DNA from: Actinomycetes bacterium
Lineage (GTDB): Bacteria; Actinomycetota; Actinomycetes; Mycobacteriales; Mycobacteriaceae
Length of the DNA stretch: 5,262 bases
Direction: 5' to 3'
Assembly (NCBI GenBank): GCA_023388385.1
Contig: JAEWGK010000133.1
Coordinates: 1 to 5,262, forward strand
Shown here: one piece after another, positions 1 through 5,258 of the stretch
Layout of the letters: the number at the start of each line of letters is the position of its first letter
How positions within the stretch are numbered: the stretch's first letter is position 1
The notes under the pieces: generated by a model
Databases searched by the model: none
The model's input: the letters and a program-made list of their open reading frames with translations, nothing else
Told to the model about the DNA's origin: nothing
Position numbers and translations under genes: made by a program

Positions 1-941
1 TTCGACAGCACCCGCAGACGCTCGTAGAACCCGATGGCGGCGGCCGTCGCCACGTTGAGCGAGTCCGTGCCCGGGGACATGGGGATCCGCACTCGGACGT
101 CGCAGGCGCGCATGGCGTGCTCCGTAAGCCCCGGACCCTCCGCGCCGACGAGGACGGCGACGCGGTCCGCGTCCATCGCGTCCCACAACTCGACGGCGCC
201 CTCGCCGGGCGTCATGGCGACGATGCGGAAGCCGCGGTCCCGGAGGCCCTGCAGCGACCGCTGCCACGTCGTCGTGGTGCCGGGCAGGTGGGCGAACGGC
301 AGGCGCAGGACGTGGCCCATGGACACGCGCACGGCTCGCCGGTACAGCGGGTCGGCGCAGGCGGCGCCGAACAGGACCCCGTCGACGCCCATGCCCGCGG
401 CATTGCGGAACAGGGAGCCGATGTTCTCGTGGTCCCCGACCCCCTCGAGCACGAGCAGGGTGCGGGCGCCGTCGACGACGTCCTCGACCGACGGCTCCGG
501 GGCCCGGTCGGCGGCCGCCACGAGCCCGCGGTGCAGGTCGAAGCCCGCGGCGCCGGCCAGCGTGGGCCGATCGACGTCGACGACGACTGCGTCGTCGGGA
601 AGGCGCAGGTCCTCCGCGGCCAGCGCGTCATCGAGCTCCCGAAGGCGCCGCCGCGTGCCGGCGACGACCCGCAGGGGGAACCGCGACGCGATGAGGCGCG
701 GCACGACCAACGAACCCTCCGCGACGACCAGCCCCTTGCCGCCCGGCAGGTCCGGGCGGTTGTCGGAGTGGTTGAGGTCGCGGACGTCGTCCAGCCTCGG
801 GTCCGCGGGGTCGCGGATCACGGCCGGCTCGGGCAGCACCCGGTAGCCAGCCGCCGCACCGGGGGCCGAACGCGCGTCGCCCTCACCCGGGGCGCCGGCG
901 CCCGGCACGGCGCCCTCCCCCGTCGTCACGCGCGGTTCCAT
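1..941 (-). CDS. TrmH/SpoU-family RNA 2'-O-methyltransferase (C-terminus cut by window edge)
   Basis: This is a probable SAM-dependent methyltransferase that adds a 2'-O-methyl group to a ribose in rRNA or tRNA in the cytoplasm. I translated 313 codons by hand from an ATG at 941. The knotted SPOUT core shows all three family motifs. Motif 1 lies near residues 165-180 (ENIGSLFR, with the invariant Asn and Arg). Motif 2 lies near 265-272 (GAEGPGL). Motif 3 lies near 292-302 (TDSLNVATAA). The N-terminal substrate-binding region contains DPRLDDVRDLN and KGLVVAEG. No stop is reached before base 1, but motif 3 is already passed and the frame reads GFYERLRVLS, so probably only a few residues are missing. 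The start overlaps the permease stop by one base (TAATG), which suggests translational coupling. About 35 Gly/Ala-rich residues precede the conserved region, so a downstream GTG (codon 35) is a possible alternative start. The RNA target cannot be read from sequence. Confidence 0.9.
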   Translation of the reverse strand, partial: MEPRVTTGEGAVPGAGAPGEGDARSAPGAAAGYRVLPEPAVIRDPADPRLDDVRDLNHSDNRPDLPGGKGLVVAEGSLVVPRLIASRFPLRVVAGTRRRLRELDDALAAEDLRLPDDAVVVDVDRPTLAGAAGFDLHRGLVAAADRAPEPSVEDVVDGARTLLVLEGVGDHENIGSLFRNAAGMGVDGVLFGAACADPLYRRAVRVSMGHVLRLPFAHLPGTTTTWQRSLQGLRDRGFRIVAMTPGEGAVELWDAMDADRVAVLVGAEGPGLTEHAMRACDVRVRIPMSPGTDSLNVATAAAIGFYERLRVLS

Positions 942-2446
942 TAGGTCAGCAGCTCGGTGACCGGATCCACGGCGAAGTACACGATGAACAGGACCGCGAG
1001 CACGTAGATGAGCGGGTGGACCTGCTTGCCCTTGCCGGTGGCCAGGCCCATGACGGCGTAGGCGACGAAGCCCGCGCCGATGCCGTTCGCGATGGAGTAC
1101 GTGAACGGCATGATGACGATGGTGAGGAACGCCGGGAGGGCGACCTCCATGCGGGAGAAGTCGATGTCCTTGATCTGGGCCATCATCAGCACGCCGACGA
1201 CGACGAGGACGGGGGCGGCCGCCTCGATGGGCACGATCTCGTAGATCGGGGTGAAGAACATCGCCAGCAGGAACAGCAGGCCGGTGACGATGTTGGCCAG
1301 GCCGGTGCGGGCGCCATCCGCGATGCCGGCGGCGGAGTCGACGAACACCGTGTTCGAGGACGCGGAGGAGGCGCCACCGACGATGGCGCCGGTGCCCTCG
1401 ACGATGAGGGCGCGGCGCATGTCGGGCAGCACGCCGTCCTCGTTGGCCAGGCCCGCCTGCTTGCCCAGGCCGGTCATGGTGCCCATGGCGTCGAAGAAGT
1501 TGGCCAGGACCAGGGTGAACAGCAGCATGGTGGCGCCGACGACGCCGATGCGAATGAACGCGCCGAACGGGTCGATGTTGCCCAGGATGGACAGGTCGGG
1601 GATGCCGCCGAAGCCGGTCGGGGCGCCCGGGACGGCCATGTTCCAGCCGCCGGGGTTCGGCTCGCCGTCGACGAAGGACGGGCCGGCGTCGACGATGGCC
1701 TCGACGATGAGGGCGACGATCGTGGTGGCGATGATGCCGATGAACAGGCCGCCCGGCACCTTGCGCGCCACCAGGACGCCACAGATGAAGATGCCGAGGA
1801 CGAAGACGACCGTCGGCCACGCCTGAATCTGGCCGCCGGTGCCCAGCTGGACCGGGACGGTGGTGCCCGCGGCGTCGGGGACGCGGGTGACCAGGCCGCC
1901 GTCGACGACGCCGATCATGGCGATGAACAGGCCGATGCCGACCGTCATCGCGGACTTCATCGACGGCGGGATGGCGTTGAACACGGCCGTGCGGAAGCCG
2001 GAGACGGCCAGCGCGACGATGATGACGCCGTCGAGGACGACGAGGCCCATCGCCTCCGGCCACGTCAGTCCCTCGACGGAGACGAACGTGACCGCGACGA
2101 GGGTGTTGATGCCGAGGCCCGCGGCCAGGCCGAACGGGTAGCGCGCGAACACGCCGAAGAGAATGGTCATGACGCCGGCGGCGAAGGCCGTGGCGGCGGC
2201 GACCTGCGGGACGCCGAGGACCGTGCCCTCGGAGTCCGCGACGGTGCCGAGGATGAGGGGGTTGAGCAGGATGATGTACGCCATCGCGAAGAACGAGACG
2301 ACACCGCCCCGAACCTCCGTCAGGACGGTCGTTCCCCGCTCCGTAATGCTGAAGTAGCGGTCGAGGGCGCCGCCGGGGGCGCCCCCTCCCTTCGGCGTCT
2401 CCGCGGTGCCCTGCGGCACGGCGGTCGCCCGGTTGGTATCGCTCAT
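941..2446 (-). CDS. NCS2-family (AzgA-like) purine nucleobase permease
   Basis: This 501-residue inner-membrane transporter probably imports hypoxanthine, guanine or adenine with a proton, as known AzgA/PbuG-type members of nucleobase:cation symporter 2 do. The exact substrate is inferred. Family landmarks appear in order: FFAMAYIILLNPLIL (52-66, helix 1), PFGLAAGLGINTLVA (104-118), IPPSMKSAMTVGIGLF (159-174), NFFDAMGTMTGLG (316-328), and SNTVFVDSAAG with ARTGL (364-383), which form the re-entrant substrate-site region. Many hydrophobic helices fill the rest, and the length is normal or slightly long for the family. I chose the ATG at 2446 because GGAG lies five bases upstream (2452-2455). 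A longer open frame to 2560 adds Arg-rich residues with no membrane character. The first 27 residues (Gly/Pro/Thr-rich) are probably a cytoplasmic tail. The gene lies upstream of, and overlaps, the RNA methyltransferase gene. I found no purine riboswitch in its leader. Confidence 0.93.
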   Translation of the reverse strand: MSDTNRATAVPQGTAETPKGGGAPGGALDRYFSITERGTTVLTEVRGGVVSFFAMAYIILLNPLILGTVADSEGTVLGVPQVAAATAFAAGVMTILFGVFARYPFGLAAGLGINTLVAVTFVSVEGLTWPEAMGLVVLDGVIIVALAVSGFRTAVFNAIPPSMKSAMTVGIGLFIAMIGVVDGGLVTRVPDAAGTTVPVQLGTGGQIQAWPTVVFVLGIFICGVLVARKVPGGLFIGIIATTIVALIVEAIVDAGPSFVDGEPNPGGWNMAVPGAPTGFGGIPDLSILGNIDPFGAFIRIGVVGATMLLFTLVLANFFDAMGTMTGLGKQAGLANEDGVLPDMRRALIVEGTGAIVGGASSASSNTVFVDSAAGIADGARTGLANIVTGLLFLLAMFFTPIYEIVPIEAAAPVLVVVGVLMMAQIKDIDFSRMEVALPAFLTIVIMPFTYSIANGIGAGFVAYAVMGLATGKGKQVHPLIYVLAVLFIVYFAVDPVTELLT

Positions 2447-2451
2447 GGACG

Positions 2452-2455
2452 CTCC
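2452..2455 (-). promoter_or_regulatory. Shine-Dalgarno GGAG for the NCS2 permease
   Basis: Read on the minus strand, GGAG is followed by five bases (CGTCC) and then ATG at 2446. This decides the start over the in-frame upstream extension. Confidence 0.65.
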
Positions 2456-2472
2456 GATCCCGGTCTGTGGTC

Positions 2473-2489
2473 TCCGGGCGACGCCCGGA
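2473..2489. repeat. Inverted repeat upstream of the NCS2 permease
   Basis: TCCGGGCG and CGCCCGGA form perfect 8-bp arms around a single central A at 2481. As a DNA dyad this could be a regulator site. In the permease mRNA it could fold as a 7-bp stem with a 3-base loop. It lies 26 bases upstream of the permease ATG. The arms CCGGGCG/CGCCCGG recur at 4657-4673, at almost the same distance from another start. Function is unknown, and GC-rich DNA makes such dyads more likely by chance. Confidence 0.55.
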
Positions 2490-2529
2490 TCCGCGCCCGG
2501 CCGCCGCCGCACGCTCGCGCGCGCACACG

Positions 2530-2535
2530 TAGAGT
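2530..2535 (+). promoter_or_regulatory. Candidate -10 box TAGAGT for leaderless DUF2530 transcript
   Basis: TAGAGT fits the actinobacterial TANNNT -10 pattern. It ends seven bases before the ATG at 2543, so transcription would begin at or next to the A of the start codon, giving a leaderless mRNA. No recognisable -35 is present. The box directly follows an alternating pyrimidine/purine run (2516-2531). The call rests on motif and spacing only. Confidence 0.5.
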
Positions 2536-2542
2536 CCCAAAC

Positions 2543-2836
2543 ATGCACCCGCGCGAGCAAATGCAGGACACCGCAACAGGTCCCGGATTACCGCCGGTCA
2601 CGGCCCCCATGCTGCCCCGGTGGGCCGAGGATCCCCGTCCGGCGCTCGCCGCCGGCGTCATCGCGTTCACGGCGGGGATCCCCCTGACGTGGTCGCTGGT
2701 CGGGTCCGCGGCGACGTGGACGTGCGCCGCGGGCGTGGTCGTCGGCGCCGCCGGGTGGGGCGTCTACACATGGCAGCGCGCGGCGGTGCGCCGCGGCGTG
2801 CGGTCGGCGCAGGAGGGCATCCGGGACGACGGGTGA
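2543..2836 (+). CDS. DUF2530 small two-helix membrane protein
   Basis: This 97-residue protein is likely in the cytoplasmic membrane, with no known function. It starts with a polar Pro-rich segment (1-32, ending in PRWAEDPRPAL). Two hydrophobic helices follow (about 33-54 and 57-77) with a tight GSAATWT link. It ends in a basic tail (WQRAAVRRGVRSAQ) that is probably cytoplasmic. The size, the two helices and the short W..R..RRG end match the actinobacterial DUF2530 family as I remember it. I chose the ATG at 2543 because of the -10 box seven bases upstream. The in-frame ATG at 2561 (Met7) is an alternative, since neither start has a good Shine-Dalgarno. From memory, a DUF2530 gene also lies beside an rRNA methyltransferase gene in mycobacteria, which I could not check here. 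The gene is divergent from the permease and convergent with DUF3027. Confidence 0.8.
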   Translation: MHPREQMQDTATGPGLPPVTAPMLPRWAEDPRPALAAGVIAFTAGIPLTWSLVGSAATWTCAAGVVVGAAGWGVYTWQRAAVRRGVRSAQEGIRDDG

Positions 2837-2841
2837 GCGCC

Positions 2842-2909
2842 CGCGCACGATGCGCGTGCCCCGTTGCGTGACGACGCACCCGCGTCCTCCCGGGCCCCGT
2901 GCGGGCCGG
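2842..2909. terminator. Possible bidirectional terminator region between convergent genes
   Basis: The 84-bp gap between the convergent DUF2530 and DUF3027 stops holds three short GC hairpins: CGCGCA/TGCGCG at 2842-2856 (3-base loop), TGCGT/ACGCA at 2865-2878 (4-base loop), and GGCCC/GGGCC at 2893-2907 (5-base loop). None is followed by a T-tract on either strand, so intrinsic termination is uncertain. Location between converging genes is the main support. Confidence 0.3.
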
Positions 2910-2920
2910 ATGCGGCGGCG

Positions 2921-3655
2921 TCACTCCCCGGGGCGGTCGGCGGGCGCATCGCTCCACGCCTTGCCGGAGGGGCCGCCCTCGCCGCCGACGGCGGGGGTGG
3001 CCGAGTGGGCGCCGCAGCCGTGGTCGCGATGGACGACCTCGGCGTCGAAGGTCCACTCGTTGGCGCAGACGCCGAAGTCGCGGCCCAGCCTGCCTTCGAG
3101 GGGCACGAGGAAGGCGCAGGTGCCGCAGTGGCGCAGGGCCTCGCGGGCGAAGGCGCCGCTCGGGCCGTTGTCCCCGTCGCGCCAGCGGGCGGCAGCCTCG
3201 CCGGCGCCCTCGCCGGACAGGCGGCGCTCGGAGGGCTCGCCGGGGGTCAGGCGCGGGTCGTCCTCGGCCGGGGGCATGAGGTCGCGGGGGCCGAGATCTC
3301 CGGGGCGCACCCGGTCCTCGTACGGCACCCACTCCGGCGCGCGCAGGGCGTGATCGCCGGGGACGAGGGCGACCTCGTTGACGGTGACGTGATCAGAGCC
3401 CTCCGCGCAGGCGAGGACGACGTGCCACTCCCACCCACGGTAGCCGGGCAGGTCGGAGGCGAAGCGGTGGACGGCGACGCCACGGCCGACCATCGTCACG
3501 CCGACGTGATCGCCGACGGGCCCCTCGTCGAGGTCCTCGACGGCGGCGCGGGCCAGGGCGATGGCCTCGGGCCGCACGAGGGGTCCGCCGCCGCGGCCGC
3601 GGCGGCCTCCCCGGCCGCGGCGGCGCCGGGGCGCTCGTCTGGGGTTGTCGGTCAC
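2921..3655 (-). CDS. DUF3027 protein with Arg/Gly-rich N-terminal tail
   Basis: This 244-residue, probably cytoplasmic protein belongs to the actinobacterial DUF3027 family, whose function is unknown. Conserved blocks as I recall them are GYRGWEWHVVLA (71-82), VTVNEVALVPG (90-100), APEWVPYEDRVRPGDLGPRD (106-125) and DDPRL (132-136). The C-terminal module carries HCGTCAFLVPLEG (176-188), FGVCANE (194-200) and DHGCGAHS (211-218). The CxxC at 177/180, Cys197, Cys214 and nearby His212 and His217 could bind a metal such as zinc, which is inference. Residues 6-24 are almost entirely Arg and Gly, resembling RGG-type nucleic-acid-binding tails. The start is GTG at 3655, six bases after a TAGAAT -10 box, so the mRNA is probably leaderless and no Shine-Dalgarno is expected. 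An ATG at 3663 is out of frame and meets a stop after three codons. The gene is divergent from the cyclotransferase gene. Confidence 0.9.
   Translation of the reverse strand: MTDNPRRAPRRRRGRGGRRGRGGGPLVRPEAIALARAAVEDLDEGPVGDHVGVTMVGRGVAVHRFASDLPGYRGWEWHVVLACAEGSDHVTVNEVALVPGDHALRAPEWVPYEDRVRPGDLGPRDLMPPAEDDPRLTPGEPSERRLSGEGAGEAAARWRDGDNGPSGAFAREALRHCGTCAFLVPLEGRLGRDFGVCANEWTFDAEVVHRDHGCGAHSATPAVGGEGGPSGKAWSDAPADRPGE
3595..3624. repeat. Two direct 12-bp repeats coding the Arg/Gly tail of DUF3027
   Basis: GGCCGCGGCGGC occurs at 3595-3606 and again at 3613-3624, an 18-bp period that keeps frame (six codons). The repeats encode the tandem Arg/Gly units in the DUF3027 N-terminus. The tail may vary in length between strains by slippage, which is inference. 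Confidence 0.7.
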
Positions 3656-3661
3656 GGGGCC

Positions 3662-3667
3662 ATTCTA
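3662..3667 (-). promoter_or_regulatory. Candidate -10 box TAGAAT for leaderless DUF3027 transcript
   Basis: On the minus strand TAGAAT matches five of six positions of TATAAT and ends six bases before the GTG at 3655, so the +1 would fall at the start codon. It shares base pairs 3666-3667 with the plus-strand -10 box. No -35 is evident. Confidence 0.62.
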
Positions 3668-3671
3668 GGAT
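3666..3671 (+). promoter_or_regulatory. Candidate -10 box TAGGAT for leaderless cyclotransferase transcript
   Basis: TAGGAT fits TANNNT and is followed by six bases and the ATG at 3678, predicting transcription from the first base of the start codon. A weak -35-like TTGTCG lies at 3645-3650 with a short 15-base spacer, inside the DUF3027 coding region. Confidence 0.6.
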
Positions 3672-3677
3672 GTGGGC

Positions 3678-4640
3678 ATGAGCCGCCGCCGACCCCCGTC
3701 CGCTCGGCGAGGCGGGTCCGCCGCCGCGTCGCGGGCGCGCGCGTGTCCCCCGTCACGGACCCGGTCCAGGGCCGGGACGCGCGCCGCGGCGTTCGCCGCG
3801 GCCCTGGCCGCCGCCGTGCCGACGGCGGGCGGCTGCGCCGGCGACGGGATGAGTGGGGTGAGCGCCGGCGCTCCCCCGCCGCGACACCTCGTCGCCGAGG
3901 TCGTGGCCGAGCACCCCTTCGACGCCTCCTGGTTCACCCAGGGCCTGGAGCTCCGCGACGGCGACCTGCTGGTCGGCACGGGCCTGCGCGGGGAATCGGC
4001 GCTGCGGGTGGTGCGCGATCCGCTCGGCTCCCCCGCCGTCGCCGCGGAACGGGCGCTGCCCGCCGATCACTTCGGCGAGGGCGTAACCGCCGTCGGCGAC
4101 GAGGTGTGGCAGCTGACGTGGACCACTGGCGTCGCCCACCGCTTCCGCGGCCCGGATCTGAGCCCCGCCGGCATCGCGCGCTACGACGGAGAGGGCTGGG
4201 GACTGTGCCACCTGCCGTCGTCCGGGGCGCTGGTGATGTCCGACGGCTCGGACCGGCTGACGCTGCGTGACCCCGCCGACTTCTCCGTCCGCGGCGCCGT
4301 GGACGTCGTCCGGGGCGACGGCGGGGAGACGGACGACCTCAACGAACTGGAGTGCGTGGAGCACGCGGATCTGCCGGCCGGGGCCGCGGACCTGGCCGGG
4401 GTATGGGCGAACCGGTGGCGGACGGAGGAGATCCTCCTCGTCGACCCGGCCACGGGCGCTGCGGCCGCGGTGGCGGACGCGTCCGCGCTGCGGGACCGCC
4501 TGCCGGAGGACGCGCGGGCGGGCGCGGATGTGCTGAACGGCATCGCCCACGTCCCCGGCACCGACCGGTTCCTGCTGTCGGGCAAGCTCTGGCCGACCCT
4601 GTTCGAGGTGCGGTTCCGGCCCGCGGAATCCGGCCGGTAG
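3678..4640 (+). CDS. Glutaminyl-peptide cyclotransferase (bacterial/plant type), probable lipoprotein
   Basis: This enzyme converts N-terminal glutamine of peptides or proteins to pyroglutamate, releasing ammonia, outside the cytoplasmic membrane. It is the five-bladed beta-propeller type, unrelated to the zinc-dependent animal enzyme. The 320 residues carry the family blocks: FTQGLELRDG (86-95, including a conserved Glu), TGLRGESALR (101-110), HFGEGVTAVGDEVWQLTW (131-148), GEGWGLC (171-177), VMSDGSDRLTLRDP (186-199), LNELE (221-225), VWANRW (242-247), LLVDPATG (253-260), NGIAHVPGTDRFLLSGKLWP (287-306). The N-terminus has a long Arg-rich stretch (1-35), a short hydrophobic Ala segment (36-48) and AGGC with Cys53, a weak lipobox. 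This suggests a lipid-anchored exported protein, though a plain signal peptide is possible. I chose ATG 3678 because of the -10 box six bases upstream. A GTG at 3672 would also be in frame. DUF2771 follows after 61 bases. Confidence 0.92.
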   Translation: MSRRRPPSARRGGSAAASRARACPPSRTRSRAGTRAAAFAAALAAAVPTAGGCAGDGMSGVSAGAPPPRHLVAEVVAEHPFDASWFTQGLELRDGDLLVGTGLRGESALRVVRDPLGSPAVAAERALPADHFGEGVTAVGDEVWQLTWTTGVAHRFRGPDLSPAGIARYDGEGWGLCHLPSSGALVMSDGSDRLTLRDPADFSVRGAVDVVRGDGGETDDLNELECVEHADLPAGAADLAGVWANRWRTEEILLVDPATGAAAAVADASALRDRLPEDARAGADVLNGIAHVPGTDRFLLSGKLWPTLFEVRFRPAESGR

Positions 4641-4643
4641 ACT
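4638..4643 (+). promoter_or_regulatory. Candidate -10 box TAGACT for DUF2771
   Basis: TAGACT fits TANNNT, and its first three bases are the stop codon of the cyclotransferase gene. Transcription from about 4650 would give a leader of about 50 bases that opens with the hairpin at 4656-4674. No clear -35 is present, and read-through from the upstream gene is equally possible. Confidence 0.35.
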
Positions 4644-4655
4644 GCCGGGGAACAC

Positions 4656-4674
4656 GCCGGGCGGCGCGCCCGGC
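4656..4674 (+). repeat. GC hairpin between cyclotransferase and DUF2771 genes
   Basis: GCCGGGCG and CGCCCGGC form a perfect 8-bp G/C-only stem with loop GCG. No T-run follows, so it is not a clear terminator. It ends 27 bases before the DUF2771 ATG, upstream of its Shine-Dalgarno. It could be a weak terminator, a processing or stability element, or a DNA dyad. It shares its arms with the dyad at 2473-2489. Confidence 0.6.
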
Positions 4675-4686
4675 CCACGACACGGC

Positions 4687-4693
4687 GGGAGGA
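4687..4693 (+). promoter_or_regulatory. Strong Shine-Dalgarno GGGAGGA for DUF2771
   Basis: GGGAGGA is followed by eight bases and ATG 4702. It is the strongest ribosome binding site in the window and fixes the DUF2771 start, in contrast to the predicted leaderless neighbours. Confidence 0.8.
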
Positions 4694-4701
4694 CCTGCGA
4701 C

Positions 4702-5229
4702 ATGGCCAGCAAGTCGACGAAGAAGGGGCTTCTGCTCCTGGCGATCATCGTCGTGGTGGGGCTCATCATCGTCGCCGCGGTCGTCGTGGCCGATCGCCTG
4801 AAGGGCGACGACGCCGTGGCGGACCCGACCGCCCTGGAGCTCACGGTGGAGGTCGGAGGGCGGGAGCACGTCGTCAAGCCCTACCGAGTCTGCGAGCTCG
4901 GCGCGGAGTGCGAGACGACGGAGTCGAACATCCTCACGGTCGATCTCGGCGAGCAGGACGTCGCGGAGGTCACGGTGCCGGACGAGGTCGCCGAGGGCGC
5001 ATGGGTCGTTCAGCGCTTCTACGCCGACGAGTCGATGAACGGCGCCGAGAACCACGAACCGGGCACCGCCTCCTCCGTGAAGGTCTCCGGCTCCGAGTCG
5101 GTGGCGGGCAAGCGCTCGGAGCTGGCGGTCATGGAGGTCTCCTCCGCGAGCATCGTCGGCACCGCCCCCGACGGCTCCGAGACCGTCTACGGCGTCACCT
5201 GGTCCGTGGCCAACGGCGCCGCAGACTGA
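4702..5229 (+). CDS. DUF2771 single-pass envelope protein
   Basis: This 175-residue protein has no known function and belongs to the DUF2771 family of corynebacteria and mycobacteria, as far as I recognise it. A short basic N-terminus (MASKSTKKG) precedes one strong hydrophobic helix (about 10-30) with no obvious signal-peptidase site and no lipobox. The protein is probably anchored by its N-terminus with the rest outside the membrane. The outer domain is acidic and beta-rich. It contains YRVCELGAEC (61-70), whose Cys64 and Cys70 could form a disulfide. It also has NILTVDLGEQ, VTVPDEVAEGAWVVQRFY, and a final VMEVSSASIVGT plus VYGVTWSVA, which looks like a small Ig-like fold (inference). The start is set by a strong Shine-Dalgarno. 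It lies downstream of the exported cyclotransferase on the same strand and may share its transcript, so a joint envelope role is possible but not shown. Confidence 0.85.
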   Translation: MASKSTKKGLLLLAIIVVVGLIIVAAVVVADRLKGDDAVADPTALELTVEVGGREHVVKPYRVCELGAECETTESNILTVDLGEQDVAEVTVPDEVAEGAWVVQRFYADESMNGAENHEPGTASSVKVSGSESVAGKRSELAVMEVSSASIVGTAPDGSETVYGVTWSVANGAAD

Positions 5230-5258
5230 CCGGCGAGGGCCCCTTCGCGATCCCCGGT
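5229..5258 (+). terminator. Weak possible terminator hairpin after DUF2771
   Basis: ACCGG at 5229-5233 pairs with CCGGT at 5254-5258, enclosing a smaller imperfect stem (CGAGG with CTTCG, one G-T pair, 5234-5247). It begins at the last base of the stop codon. No T-run is seen before the window ends, so this is tentative. Confidence 0.25.

Noticed and set aside
34..944. Two overlapping plus-strand open frames opposite the RNA methyltransferase
   Set aside because: They are low-complexity Arg/Ser/Ala or Asp/Gly-rich translations, antisense to a gene with all three SPOUT motifs.
2447..2472. Purine riboswitch in the permease leader
   Set aside because: The leader is short and GC-rich, and I see neither the conserved three-way-junction core nor its U-rich loops.
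1016..2542. Very long plus-strand open frame opposite the permease, running into DUF2530
   Set aside because: Its translation is Asp/Gly/Arg/His-rich with no domain, and it is antisense to a clear permease. In high-GC DNA the frame opposite a real gene often lacks stops. Only the part from 2543 is a recognisable protein.
3593..3600. Palindrome GCGGCCGC as a regulatory dyad
   Set aside because: It lies in the Arg/Gly-coding repeat and is explained by GC-rich codon choice.
3652..3663. Three-codon upstream ORF (ATG GCC CCG TGA) whose stop overlaps the DUF3027 GTG
   Set aside because: The predicted transcript start lies at or near 3655, downstream of this ATG, so it would not be in the mRNA. 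It would deserve attention only if a longer transcript were mapped.
2864..4270. Plus-strand open frame spanning DUF3027 and the cyclotransferase start
   Set aside because: It is antisense to DUF3027 and then out of frame with the cyclotransferase, with no family signature.
3753..4877. Long minus-strand open frame opposite the cyclotransferase
   Set aside because: It mirrors the codon pattern of a strongly supported gene and shows no domain. It also runs across the DUF2771 start and leader.
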